A DNA stretch of 64,000 nt from Isoetes taiwanensis (Eukaryota > Streptophyta > Lycopodiopsida > Isoetales > Isoetaceae). Where the stretch lies: assembly GCA_021234155.1 (NCBI GenBank), contig JAJEKV010000010.1:16188275-16252274 (forward strand). Direction: 5' to 3'. Below are positions 32,901 through 45,012 of the stretch, piece after piece. Position 1 is the first letter of the stretch, and the number at the start of each line of letters is the position of its first letter. Under the pieces are notes generated by a model. The model ran no database searches. It was not told where the DNA came from and worked only from the letters and a program-made list of their open reading frames with translations. Position numbers and translations under genes: made by a program.

Positions 32901-33052
32901 ATTCAGGGATAATCTTAAACAATCATTCTCTAATAACAGTTTGCAATTTGCTCATGTCAAAATCAAAGAAATGTGCGCGGCGACCTTGGCCGCCGCGACA
33001 AGGAACCATTCAGAGATAATCTTAAACAATCATTCTCTAATAACAGTTTGCT
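32901..33052. repeat. 107-bp tandem duplication interrupted by the LINE
   Basis: The unit starting ATTCAG-GATAATCTTAAAC at 32901 recurs at 33008. The second unit is broken at 33,052 by the LINE and resumes at 41,575 after it. Copy B has a single unit. Confidence 0.85.
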
Positions 33053-33579
33053 GATTGACAGTAAAGAAGACATGAGGGCGGACTGTTGGCGACTGTTGGC
33101 GCTGGTGTGAGGAGATTGGCCAGTACGGCACGGTTTTGTGCTCTCTGAATCCGGCAGGTCCTCATCACTTCCCGCGAGAGTGAAGCTCTAGATTTTCTGA
33201 GGAGCAACAGGTTACAGAGGTCCCCCCGGTAGGGGGGGAGGCTGGGCAGTGGTCTGTAGTTTAGGAAATGGATGCTGGATAGTGGTCCGGGTTGCTCAAT
33301 GAAGCAAATCTGACAGGGGTGATTCGGCTGCTGTGGCGGTTGTGTGCTTCAGCTTCCATGCAGCATGCAGGCCTACCTTGACCCTCCTTAGAATGATCCG
33401 GCACATCTCTTTCTCCTTTAAGTGCCTCTGTTTCTATCCCTTTCAGCTCTAGATTTTCAATCTATCCTTCTAGATTTTCTCTTCCCCCTTTCAAAGAGTC
33501 TGGTCTTCATCAATCATTCCATGGCCTTGTATATATATCCAGCTCTGGGGTTTTTTTTCACACCATCTCCCTTTGGTTC

Positions 33580-33951
33580 ATGGGTCTTCCTTTACCTTTG
33601 GCTTTGATCTGTGCATCTCCTGCTTCGTCTCCCCCTCATTACGAGGTTTCTTCTCCTCTGTCAGCCCTTGTTCTAAGCAAATACTTTGTGGTAATTTTTG
33701 CTTCAAACGAAGTCTGCTGTGGTTGGATTGAGGGTCAGTCTTCTGAGCTCTGGTGTATGTTAGTGGATGAGCATATCTTCCCTGAGTTATATTTCACAGT
33801 TGCTCAGTCTTCCATCTCACTGGACCAACAGGCCACTGCCACTGAATTCAAGATAGCCCATCTTGGTGAAGATCGGCCAGTCACTTCTCTCTTTTCAGTT
33901 TTCTATCACTCCTTTGGTGAGATGATCTCCCTGGAAGTCTACCGAGTCTAA
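33580..33951 (+). CDS. LINE upstream ORF a (unknown function)
   Basis: A 123-codon ORF in the 5' region of the LINE. The middle reads ASNEVCCGWIEGQSSELWCMLVDEHIF. The next ORF contains the same pattern (SN....WGWIEG...ELW..LVD...F), so the two are duplicates. I know no domain with this signature. It is intact in this copy. The gap to the next ORF is 12 nt. The true start may lie at another ATG in frame. Confidence 0.55.
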   Translation: MGLPLPLALICASPASSPPHYEVSSPLSALVLSKYFVVIFASNEVCCGWIEGQSSELWCMLVDEHIFPELYFTVAQSSISLDQQATATEFKIAHLGEDRPVTSLFSVFYHSFGEMISLEVYRV

Positions 33952-33963
33952 TGCAGATATTGA

Positions 33964-34323
33964 ATGGCTGATATTTCCATATCTAATGCTTCTAGTCCTT
34001 ATCAGTCAAATATATCTACCGCTACTTCTCCCAGTAGATCTGAAGTTATCTTCCGCTCAGTTATCCTAAGTAACGGCCTCTATCTGTGGTGGGGTTGGAT
34101 TGAGGGCCCTGTGGCAGAATTGTGGGCAACTTTGGTAGACAATAGGTCACTCTTCTCTGATCAGTTTCATTGTGTAGGAGGTTTACGTATTCAAGGGGAT
34201 CCAGCTTTTGTTAGACGCACTATCAGGTTCCTCTTCTTTGCTGACCCAGCTATCCAGCCTACTCAAGCATTTCTTGTTCGTCCTGCCTGGCTAGAAAGTG
34301 AGTACTGGCTGGAGCTTTACTAA
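33964..34323 (+). CDS. LINE upstream ORF b (paralogue of ORF a)
   Basis: A 119-codon ORF starting MADISISNASSPYQSN. It shares with ORF a the core WWGWIEGPVAELWATLVDN, and continues with FVRRTIRFLFFADPAIQP and WLESEYWLELY. The stop codon (34321-34323) is 2 nt before the ATG of ORF1, a spacing that suggests translation by termination and re-initiation. No known family recognised. Plant L1 elements usually have only ORF1 and ORF2. Confidence 0.55.
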   Translation: MADISISNASSPYQSNISTATSPSRSEVIFRSVILSNGLYLWWGWIEGPVAELWATLVDNRSLFSDQFHCVGGLRIQGDPAFVRRTIRFLFFADPAIQPTQAFLVRPAWLESEYWLELY

Positions 34324-34325
34324 AA

Positions 34326-35964
34326 ATGTCTGAACCGCATCTTGAGGATGGAGGGGCTAAGGTTATCCCATGTGTGTCTGAACTTGTTGATCCTCCCTCT
34401 CACCCTCAAGATAATTGTGTCTCGCTGCATATTCCTGAGGTTGCTGACCGCATTCGTCGTCTAGACAAGTTGGGCCTTATTGGGAAAATCATCAGGGGTA
34501 ATCCCAATCTAGGGGAGATCACAAAGGTGTTAGAACGGGTCTGCAGAGCCAAGATCCCACCTAGAGTGCTCTGGCTAGGAAATCTATATTTCTTAGTCAC
34601 TACTGTTACAGAAAGTGATGCTAATGTTCTCTTTAAAAAAGGCATAATCTCATCTCTCAATGGCCAGTTTCTTCTTCAAAGGTGGCGAGAAGACTTTGAC
34701 CCCTTCAATCCGGAAGCACTTTACTACCCGGTTTGGGTCTCTTTAAGCAGTCTGCGGTCAGAGTATTGGACAGACAAAGCCTTTAAGTCCATTGCAGCTT
34801 CATTGGGGGAGTTCATTTCCATGGGTAGCAGTAATATGGAGGCTCCTAAGATTTGCATTTCGATGGATATTTTGAAGCCTATTCCAGATCATGTCCCCTT
34901 CAAAGGTTACAATGGGAAAAAAATATTGTTCAATCTGGTTACCTCGGGCTTACCTCCACCCTGTCCTATGTGTGGTGCAATGGTCCATGCAGGTGCCCTT
35001 TGTACTATCCCAGAGGTACCCATGAAAGGAAAAGAGGTAATGGATGAAGAAGGGTTTACCTCAGCCTCCAAAGCTGACAGAGATAAAAGAAAGGGCTTGT
35101 TTAATCTTCGGAGAGGCCGAGGTAGTTACAACCTCTCTATTAGAAGCCCTGGCCCAAATTTCCTTGTGGGTGAATGTTCTAAATCTATGAATAGTCAGCA
35201 AGAATTGCCCAATCATGGCAGTAAAGCAGATGGCTCGGGTCATGGTCCAATGATTCCAGAAGATATTAATATATCCTCCAGAAAGGGACATATGCAAGAG
35301 GGGCAAGAGGGACAGCAAGAGCTGGGGACTGTCAGAGAATCCGAAATTGATATTGAGCAATCTTTGGTCTCCATTACTCTTTGTGGTCCAGATGTGGACC
35401 CTTTGCTAGCTGGGGAAACGACACTTGTACCAACCTCCCAGGGTTTGACCACCCAAAAAGATTTGACCATTGCTGAGGTGGACTCCATCAACAATGAATT
35501 GATTCCATGTCACTCTATAGTTCAGAGCCAAATGGAGAAGGAAAGCTGTGAAGTAGTGGTGACCATTGAGGAGCCTACCTTGCAGACTGTAGTAAGAAAT
35601 GATGGTGTTGAAAGCTTAAGTGATGAGACTGTCGGGAATGAAATCACTATTGCTGCTGTAACAGAGACAGGGACAGGGACTGATGGGAATGATGTCATAA
35701 TTACTGGCTGTAACAGAATTGTTGAGCTGTCAATCGGAAGGAGAAGTTGTGGCAGCATATCAGAATGCAGGGGAACAGGTCTATGGTTTGTCTAATGAGC
35801 CTGACCTACCATTAGCCGATCAGGATACATTACTAGAAGCCTCGGTCAAGAAAAAGAAGGGGAAGGTTCAAAAGAAAGTCTCCTTTGATCCAGGCTTGGT
35901 CGCCAAAATACTCCATGAGCATTCCAAATCAGAAGGAGCCCGAAAGGGGAAGAAATTAGCGTGA
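34326..35964 (+). CDS. LINE ORF1, DUF4283/zinc-knuckle gag-like protein (C terminus frameshifted)
   Basis: The frame from 34326 to 35795 (489 residues) has the plant L1 ORF1 layout. An RNA-binding DUF4283-like region spans about residues 45-190 (IIRGNPNLGEITKVLERV, then LQRWREDFDPFNPEALYYPV), followed by a CCHC knuckle (CPMCGAMVHAGALC; C213, C216, H221, C226). A long acidic, low-complexity tail follows. A second frame (35719-35964) overlaps the end and carries the basic stretch KKKKGKVQKKVSF. The natural C terminus was therefore probably reached by this frame and a one-base shift near 35,730 cut it off. The protein coats the element RNA. Confidence 0.75.
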
Positions 35965-37501
35965 TTCGATGTACCTCTTATTACATATAGCAGGGAAAAT
36001 AACCCTTATGCGAAAATATAAAGCTTTGGTGGTTGAAGCGGGAGTTTTATCTCTTAAACGAGGTAAGTTTTTTGGCCCTATCTCCTGCTCTTATCCATCC
36101 TTTTTGTGTTTGTCTGCATTAGAGACCCAGATTAATCTAAACATAGAGTTAGTCAAATTGGAGACATTGGATGGACAGAGAGCATCTTGGTGGTGCTGGC
36201 CCTCTAAAAGTAAAAGTAGAGACAATAGACAAAGAGTATGGTAGGGGCAGAATGAAAGCATTGCAATCAAGATGGCAGCAATATTGATATGGGTTCGAGG
36301 TCAGAATGGGGTGAAAATGGGTTGGTTATGAAACTTGGTAAAAGCTTGAAAGAATAGCTCTGAAACATGGTTGTTGTGTCAGAAATTGGTGAATATATGG
36401 CAAGGCTAAATGTCAGTAGACCTGCAATGTGTAATAGGTTCCACATGGTCCCCTGTAGTGGACTTGTAATGCTGAAACAATATGATAAGGAATGTGTTTA
36501 TCTGGCACAGAACCGATCCGATTTAATACAAGGAATGTAGACAATTTTGAAAGTTGTATAACTTAATGTCAATCAATCACCTAACTGCATTGCATATTTC
36601 TTTGGGGTAAATGGATTAAATCAGAAGTAATTTTGCAATCTATCCTTATATGGGGAAGGCCAAATGCTACAAGTAGAAGGACAAGATTGACCTATATAAG
36701 GGAGGAAGGGATCCTCGAATGGGTGGGAATGGGGAAGTGGGTCCTATTGGCATGCCCTCCCAACACAAAATGGAAGTCAAGCCTTAAGACAATACTAATG
36801 AAAAAGGAGGATAAGAGAATATATAACATTACATGTGTCTATGATGTTGTCTTAAGATGGGGAAACTTCAATGGGGAAAATGGAATTGTATGGGTCTTGT
36901 TGGGGAAAATGCTCGACTGGAGCTGTTGTTATAATTTGGGTCCAACCATGATAACCTCTGCAACCTCTTATAAGTGCAGGGTCCCAAATGGGGTATGTGG
37001 ACATAGCTATGGGGTTGGGGGGCAGGCATGGAAGTTGGAGAGGGGGATAAGCTCTAGTCTATCCAGTAATGGAAATAAGGATTCAATCATTATAACTTTT
37101 GCATCCTCTTATAACAACATGGTCTCAATTGGGGGGTGTAGGGTCCCAATGGGGTGTGTGGATATGGACAAAGCCGTGGAGGTGGGGGAGCAAGTATGGA
37201 AATTGGTGGTGGGGGCAAGTAATCGGTTCAACCAATAACAGTTATATCTGGATCATCATATGGGTAGATATTAACTTTTGGGATTTTCAACATAGTGTAT
37301 ATAAATCTAGGGGTCCCTTTGAAAAATTGTCAGGTGTCCTCTTTTGTCAGACAGTTATAAAGTGGATATGTATCAAGATATCAATGATCAATGATTATTG
37401 TCTCTTGGAATTTGTGCGGTACACAACTGGAGGGGTTTGGGTAACACCAAAAATGATAAGGGGTACGTGATAGGGGATGATGCTACTTAAGTAGAAAAAT
37501 C
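35965..37501 (+). other. ORF1-ORF2 spacer of the LINE
   Basis: 1.5 kb without convincing coding sequence on the plus strand, rich in GGGG runs and in repeated phrases such as TAACNTNTGCANCCTCTTATAA (two copies about 150 bp apart). It may hold decayed ORF sequence. Its length is unusual for a plant L1. Confidence 0.5.
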
Positions 37502-40500
37502 ATGAAGATTATTTCGTGGAACCTTCGAGGTATCAAGGGACCTCTAAAGAGGGCTAGAGTTTTAGCAGCAATGAGATCGATGAACGCAGATATCTTACTT
37601 ATACAGGAACATAGACTTCCTGACTTCGAGGCTAGTTCCTTAGGTGCCTGGGTAGGAAGCCAATATTCCTCTTTTACCTGCGCTGCCAGGGGCACTAAAG
37701 GGGGTACAGGAACATTATGGAAGGGTTTAACTAGTAAGCTGCAATATGCTGGGACTGACGGAAGGTGGCAAGCTGTGCAATTTGAGACAGATGGGATTCA
37801 ATGGGGAGTGATTAATATTTATGCAACAAATAAACCTGCAGAAAGAGCCATTCTTTGGAAGGAAATCATGGATTGGGTGATCAGTCAGCCGGTGGCCAAC
37901 TGGGTTCTAGGCGGTGACCTCAATATGACGGATGTTTGGGATCAAAAGATTGGCTTGTATAGAAACCTCTTGGGGGAGGAGCGACTGGCATGGGATTCCC
38001 TTCTCAACAATTGTGGCTTCGTTCTCCTCCCACCATCGAATACTCCCTATTCATGGTCTAATAAACAAAAAGGAATGGACAGAGTTTATCGCCTCGCTAG
38101 ACAGATTTTATGTGGCCAACAAGTCGGCCCCTTTATGGACCGGTGCTATGTGGAAGGGGACCTTTTTTTTCCCAAATGATCATATCCCACAAAAACTAGT
38201 ATTTGAAGATCTTCCTTCCGCCGCATTTAAAAGGAAATGTCCCCTTTAAATTCAACATGTGGCTCCTAGGGAAGGATCTCTTTTGTACACCATTTAAAGA
38301 ATACCGTTAGCTCAGCCAAGGGAAGAGGGTCTTCCTAGTATGAAACCCCGGATCAAGAAAAATGCCGATATGAAGGATTGATAAAAAGTGGGGAAACTAC
38401 GGGCTACCAAGTTCGGGAAATTAAGGCTGATCCAGTACAACCAAGTTCGACAAGTTAAACAAGGTTTGATTCTAGATCCCTTTAATACCGTCAATCGGGC
38501 ACTTGAGGAAGAGTTAGAGGTCGTAATAAAAGTTTATAGAAGAGGAAGAGGCTCGAGGGGCCGCTATTAGATCTAAGACCAAATGGTATGCGGAGGTTGA
38601 TCATGAAAGTTCTAAATGTTTTTTTAGATTGGCAGGAGCAAGGCTGTCTGAGAATAGTATCACTTCAGTTACTAATGATCAGAACGTGGTTCTTAAAGAG
38701 GAGGCAGAAATTAAATCCTTCTTCAGGGATAGTTATGAGGGGTTGTTCAAAGAAGATCCCCTCCCAAGTGACTATTACAGTCGATGCTCTGAGTGGCTCC
38801 CGTCTTTGAGGCAAGGCCAAATAGTGACTGATGAAGAAAATAAAGTACTACTTCAAGAGCCTCGTGATGTAGAAATCTACAAGACTCTGTTCTTTAGCTT
38901 CTGGTAAGTCGCCAGGACCTGATGGGTTCCCTCCAGAGTTCTATGTCGAATTCTGGGATATACTTGGGCCATTCTTCACCGCTGCAATCAAGGGAGCATG
39001 GGCGGTCAAATACCTTCACCCAGCCCTAGCAACTGGATTTATCTCCTTGATTCCAAAAGTCAATAAGCCCCAGGTGCTAAATGAATGGAGACCAATAGCA
39101 CTAACCAATGTGTTGTACAAAGTAATCATGAAGGTCATTGCTAATCGTTTGAAGCCAATCTTAACTCGTTTGATTGGATGCGAACAATCAGCTTTTCTCC
39201 CAGGCAGGAACATTTTGGACAACTATCTGGCAGCTAGAGAGGGGCTCCATTGGTGTAAGTCCTCTCGCCAGAATTGTGTAATGTCAAGCTGGATTTTCGT
39301 AGAGCCTATTCTTAGGTGGAGCGGGCTAAAAAATGTGATGGCTCATATGGGCTTTGAAATAAACTTTATTGAGTTAGTTATGGGTTTGAACAAGATGGCA
39401 TCAGCATCTGTTCTGGTTAATGGTCAGCCGACTGGTCTCTTTGAGCTCAGAAAGGGGATTAGGCAGGGGTGTCCCCTTGCTCCTTACCTTTTTATAATCA
39501 TGGCATATCTCTTAACCTGTATGGTGAAAAGCTTGATGACGAGGGGATTGCTGAATGGGTTACTTCTTCCAGGTTCTAATCTAAATCTGACCATTATGCA
39601 ATATGCAGATGATACCTTTCTTTTCTTAAGGTACGATGATGGGAGTTTTCCTGCCTTTCAACAGGTTTTAAATTCTTTTTGCTCCATTTCGGGGATTGGG
39701 CTGAATCATGCTAAATGTGATGTAATATGGCCTTTTGAAGAAGACATTGATACAAGGGTCAGGGCATGGAATTATCATATTGTGGCAGCTACAGAGACGA
39801 CTAAGCTGTTGGGCATGCCACTTAACCTTGGAGAAAATCTAAAAGGTCTTTGGGCGCCAATTATAGAAAGGATCAGAAAGAAGGTTAACCTCTGGTCTTG
39901 TAAGTCCTTATCCACTATGGGGAGAGTGACAGTAGCCAATGCAATCCTTAATGCGACTCATATTTATTATTATTCCGCCATTGTAGCAATGTATATATAT
40001 ATGACCGTTATTAGTAATCATCCGTAAATTCATTTGGGGAGGGAAGATAGCTGGGGTTGCATGGTCTAAATGTGTCAAGTAGGAAGGATGGGGGATTGGG
40101 ATGTAAAGACCCAATTGTCCAAGGGAAGGTTCTGGCAGCTAAGTTTGCCTGGAGGGCTATCCAAGGGGATGCATCCCCAGCTATTGCCTTGGTGCGCTAC
40201 TGGCTTCAGCAGGGTAAGATAAAGGGGAAACCCTCTACCCCTAGAGATGAGGTTAGTTCCTACTTTTATAAATTCTCAATGGTCGAGGTACTTCCCAAAG
40301 AATGAGGAAGATATTAGAAGCTTCAAGGTGATGTACAGAGTCTCTTTAGTATAGCAGATGCTCATTGGGAGGCGGGGCTGAGTATATTTTGGAACACTAG
40401 GATCCGGGAGAGGGATGCGCCCCTCTTGCACTTGTACACCGAAAGTGTTTACTAAGTGGCGTGTTGCAGGTATTCGTAAGGTTGGGCAGTTGTGGGAAAA

Positions 40501-41285
40501 CGATAGATGGATTACATGGACCAGATTTAAAGCTCTAGTTCCAGGTGTTGGGGAAGGTGACAGGAAGATCTTTAGGAAGATTATGGTGAATGTCAATACG
40601 GTCTCCGGTATTGTAGGGAAGAAGATAGGTGGTTGTGTGGGGATGGGGCGTAATATAAAGTCAAAAAGTTGTATGGATTGCTAATGCCACAGTCCCCATT
40701 AAAGGTCAGCAGATAGGTTGGGACTAGATCAAGTGGAAACCAAAGGCTTATTGACAAAGTCTTGGGTCTCCTTATGTTCCAAAAAGATCCAATTCTTTTC
40801 GTTGGATCAGCCTACAAGAAGGTGTATACACTATGACATGGTCGTTGAACAAGGGTGTTGTTCAACATGATCTCTCGCCTCTAGGATGTGGAGCCGCCGA
40901 GACAATGGATCATCTTTTCTTTTGTCCGACTATAGGAGACTTCCTCGAGGTGGGTTTGTCCAATTATTGGGCTACAGATGTGTCGGGCCTATCATGGCCG
41001 GCCATTCTAGCCAGTATAGGTGCTGATATTATTCAACTCACTTTAACCAACATATCACTGTGGTGTATTTGGAAACACCGATGTGGTGTGGCTCTTGGAG
41101 GACTGACTGCTTCAGTAACTAGGATTCAGAACAGCTTCAACATGGAAGTAGCCCTCATGGCCTTGGCCCACCACAGGAAGTTTGGCCGCAATTATGACAA
41201 GAACTTGGATAGAATTGGCAGTATAAGGGGATTCTATTCATTTTTCAAATGTAACTGGGATCTGGATTTAAGCAGTGTGCAGTAG
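37502..41285 (+). pseudogene. LINE ORF2, APE endonuclease + reverse transcriptase, multiply broken
   Basis: The endonuclease starts at ATG 37502 (MKIISWNLRGIKG) and has LLIQEHRLPD, GVINIYATN and VLGGDLNM. After a shift near 38,070 come DRFYVANKS and, further on, FKFNMWLLGKD. The reverse transcriptase follows: GKSPGPDGFPPEFY (38,905), LIPKVNKPQVLNEWRPIAL (39,050), SAFLPGRNILDNYL, GIRQGCPLAPYLF and the catalytic YADD (39,601). The palm aspartate in KLDFRRAYS is readable only in another frame, since indels flank it at about 39,280-39,330. The C-terminal zinc region has GCGAAETMDHLFFCP and WCIWKHRCG. At least six frame breaks make it non-functional. The protein nicks DNA and copies the RNA on site. 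Confidence 0.9.
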
Positions 41286-41790
41286 GGGTTTATCAGGATG
41301 TTGGATGGAGGCTCTTCGTCTTCAGCGGGATTTTCTCCTAAGTTCTTGTTGCTTGGAATTGGCTGCTAACTCCATATAGTATCTAAGCCTGGATGAAGAC
41401 GGTTTTTCCTATAGTAATCCAGGGGTAGGGAAGATTGGAGTGGTAGCTTTTTAGTACAATCCTTGACACTTACGAGTTATATCCGCTTTGTGATAATTCT
41501 TTCCATCAATCCCATTTGGGGATATCCTATGTAAATTTTTATATATTAATACATACTCTTACCCTCAAAAAAAAAATAACAGTTTGCTATTTGCTCATGT
41601 CAAAATAAAAAAAGTGTTCGCGGCAACCTTGGCCGCCGCGACAAGGCCGCCATGATAATAGCTATTAAACTGGTTAACTTGACTAATCAACGAATTGTTT
41701 AGTTGAAAATTTTCATTTAATACATTTTGAATGTATAATACATCAAAACATAACACATGCCCGAACATATGTGCGGCCAGCACCTATTTA

Positions 41791-42111
41791 TAGTTCCAAA
41801 GAAGTATACAACATTTTAGCCCGAATATATGCGCAGGCCGGCCACCGATCACCCAATTCTAGTTCCGAAGTATATACATTCTAGGAGGAGTGGCCCAAAA
41901 CAAGATGTCGAGGTTGTCTAGTTGTGTGTAATATTAGTGAATTGGTTATAATGGTACCAAAAAATAATGCCAATTTTCCCACGAAATTCTATGGTCTTCT
42001 CGCTCTTGCAGAGCATTTTTAGCAACAAGAAAGATTAACTCTGCAAAAAACCAGGAACTTATGACTACATGAATAGAAAATAGAGTTTGAAATTTCAGCA
42101 ATGGGCGAGAG
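41791..42111. other. junction between duplication copies A and B
   Basis: About 320 bp that aligns with neither the start nor the end of the other copy. It contains two imperfect repeats of a phrase with GCCCGAA-ATATG and CTAGTTCC-AAGTATA (41,770-41,880). No gene. Confidence 0.55.
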
Positions 42112-43918
42112 GCCATAAAGCCATTTTTTTTTCTCCATGTGGAACCTGGTTTTCAAGGTCGGCTTTTGGCATGCGCATGCAGCATGCTGCATAAGTTGTT
42201 TTAATATTTGGACAAGTTAGAGTGGACAAGTTGTCTTAGTATTTGGAATTTCCTAACAAATTTAAAATAATAGGTTGGATATCTGATGATTGAATGTAAT
42301 AGATTAAATATTTGATGTTCGGAGATGGATGGTGTCATCATGGATCTTGATCCTAGTATGGACTAATAAGACTACATAAGGGATTGACCTCTGTAGATGC
42401 CATGGCTAGTTGGTTGATGCTAAGGCTAGTGTGGACTGGAGTTTTTTTTAAATTGATTTTATCAGGGTCACCAAAGTGTTGAGTATTTAGCTCAAAATTA
42501 TGATTTTATCTGGATGCGTTGATGTTTCTCTTGCTTCTTCTTTTGTTTATTGCATCTTAGTTCTTCTACTGGACATGCATAAACTTTCGTTTTTCTGCCA
42601 TTGGGAACTTATGGAGTTGATGATGATGGTTCAAATCCACAGTATTGCTTTTGTTTCTTATAGACAAGCAGACTAACTCAATGTTTTATTTGAAGTTGTT
42701 GTGTATTTGCTCTTCTATGAATTCAACTTCATATCAAGCAGGAATAGGGATTAATAGGTTAAATGACCAGATTTCTGTAGAAGCTATTATGATGTTGAAC
42801 TAAAATTCTTAAAAGATGCAATTAAATTTTCTAGTGTAGTTAATTTTGTTCTTAATTGATAGTCAAAGTTTTGAATGAAAGTTGATGACAAGTTATGAGG
42901 TGGGGCTTTATGGGCTTAACATAGCCCTCAAAGACTATACCAGTTCTTCCAAACTCGTTAGCGGCTCATTTTACGCTATTAATCTTGAATATTCATGATG
43001 ATGGCATACATTCATGTAAACAACATGGAAACTGGGGAGCTCATTCCGTCTGCGGAATGAAAACTAGTGCTCCAATTTTGCTCAATAGGTAATCAATAGG
43101 TAAATCTATATGTAAATTCCCAGTTACCATGTTGTGGAGGGATGAAACTAGGGAGCGCATTGCAAGAGTCCCGTGACCGGCGTTAGTCGGGAGTGGGTCT
43201 TGGAATGGGCAACATTCATGATGGTGGCAGTATATGTATACATGCATATACATGCTATAATATATGACATTGTTAACATATGCTATATGCATTGAAATAA
43301 TCATTGTAGTCCATCTCTGAGTTTTATTGATATAAAGGTATTAAATAGTCAACAGCTTCAATGTTCATATTTAATACACACTTATATAAATCATTCTCAC
43401 CAGATTCGTGAGATGCGATTCCTAAGATTCCTGAGTGGGGGAAAAATAAGAAGGAAAAAATGCTCGTGTAAAAAATCCTAAAGATGCCATGTTTTTTTGT
43501 TTTTTTTTGTTTTTTTTTAATCTACCCTGCACTGACAGCGCATGTTTAGTGCTTCCTTTCGATTTTGACGGATTTCATCCTGTATGAATGCCAACAACTC
43601 GAGACAGCGTCGTTGCCACATAACTGGCGATGACGGATTTGCATTTCAGAGCAATCCTTATCTCCTTCAATACACGTGGTCGAATTTAAGATTTCAAGCC
43701 CCAGGTGGTGATATGACCGTAGCCAGCATCTTTGGGATCTGTTTTCTTCCTGTCTATGTAAGCAGGGCCTCTCTTATTTTGTTTGTTCAGAGATCTCGAA
43801 GGTGAATAAGGTGCGTTTCTGTTTCGTTGCTTTTTGTTCAATATTAAATTTTTTCACTCTTCAATTTCTCCAATTAGGGCTTAGCCAACCAGTAAAGAAG
43901 TTTATAAATTGCTTTTCT

Positions 43919-44520
43919 CAGGGAATAAATTACTAATCACATATTTCTTATTAGCCAGAATGACTTTAGCTAAACTTGCTCCATATTAATCCCAAAATTT
44001 TCTGTGGTTTAGCTAAACTCTACACATTTTTCCTCTCATACTTTCTAGCATTTAGCTAAACTAACCCAAACATCATCCCAAAGATTTCTATGGTGTGGCC
44101 AACAGAAAATATTAAGCCAAATTTACTATACTTTTTTTCAATTGTTTCCACTTATTTTTGTCATTTTCTTTGTGAAAACATTCTAAAATAATGCTAACTA
44201 GCAAAGTCTAGGACTCAAATTAATTTATAATGTTAGAAACTAAACTACTAATCATATATTTCTTATAAACTAGAATGATTTTAGCTAAACTAGCCCGAAA
44301 TTCATTCTAAAAGTTTCTATAGTTTAGCTAAACAATACAAAATTTCACTCTCTTACTTTCTAACATTTGGCTAAAGAGCTCCAAAGTTGGTCCAGTCCTG
44401 AAAAAAGTTAAGCTAAAATTATTAATTTTTCCCCAAATTTTTCCATTTACTTTAGCCAATTGTTTTCGAAAATGTGCTAAAAAATCGTCAAATAGCTAAG
44501 TTTAGCCCTTAAATTATTCC
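43919..44520. repeat. AT-rich insertion with two internal ~300-bp repeats
   Basis: Present in copy B and absent in copy A at 20,018. It starts AGGGAATAAATTA and ends TTAAATTATTCC, giving a short inverted end match. Two internal parts (about 43,925-44,235 and 44,240-44,515) are related, both with TTTAGCTAAACT motifs and CTTACTTTCTA/CATACTTTCTA. It may be a MITE-like or satellite-like element. Confidence 0.6.
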
Positions 44521-44847
44521 ATGATAGAATGGCATCCAACAGGCCCATTGCTTACATGCAAATTAGCTTTCTACTTACAGGCAAGAATTTCTTAGACCAA
44601 GTATAACATTATTTAATTGCTTGCTCAAGGTCTTCTGAAAACTAGTGAAATGATAGCCACTAAGCCATTTAAAGGGCCGTGGACTCTTCCATTATGGTAA
44701 GAGTAAACATTGTCGTTGAAATGGATTGGTTTAAAGTTCTTATGAGAAATAAGAAGGATAACATAGAAAAGATGAACTGCCAGTTCAAAAACAGGTTGAT
44801 GTATTTGTTTTGGCATCAAGTCATAGGTCTGTATTCACGTACTATGT

Positions 44848-45012
44848 TTATGCACCATGATCACTACGCTGAACGCCATAGAGTCTGGTCATAATATCCT
44901 GAGTCTTTTCAACATAGTTGTCCTTAAACTCAAGAGCTTTTGCTGCAAAATTAGCCATAGTCTCTTCTCTTGTATATATACCCTCTAATAGCTGCTTACA
45001 CCAGCAGTATCC
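44848..45012 (-). other. conserved exon-like ORF, copy B
   Basis: The minus strand encodes GYCWCKQLLEGIYTREETMA, then KALEFKDNYVEKTQDIMTR, ending DHGA-stop, over exactly the same length as 20365-20529. It has nine or so substitutions and no indel or stop. Confidence 0.4.

Larger units (their letters stand above)
33053..41574 (+). mobile_element. full-length L1-type LINE with extra 5' ORFs
   Basis: An 8.5-kb insertion flanked by AATAACAGTTTGCT (33039-33052 and 41575-41588) and ending in a short poly(A) run. The undisturbed site is at about 50,820 in copy B. In order it holds a 5' UTR of about 520 bp, two short related ORFs, a gag-like ORF1, a 1.5-kb spacer, and an endonuclease/reverse transcriptase ORF2 with several lesions. 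The target duplication is perfect, so insertion is fairly recent relative to the decay, or the element was copied in trans while already damaged. Confidence 0.92.
17843..41790. repeat. tandem segmental duplication, copy A
   Basis: Starting at GGCCATAAAGCCA the sequence aligns in order with copy B (from 42,112) through matching blocks: 17,843-20,693 with 42,112-45,262; 31,390-33,007 with 45,254-45,610 plus 49,868-50,880; and 41,575-41,775 with 50,820-51,030. Between these blocks copy A has a Mutator-like element, a LINE, a TRIM fragment and smaller insertions. Without the two large insertions the unit is about 4.7 kb. Confidence 0.9.

Noticed and set aside
36633-37238. 201-codon ORF in the LINE spacer
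   Set aside because: Gly/Trp/Asn-rich reading of GGGG-containing sequence; no motif and no counterpart in other LINEs known to me.
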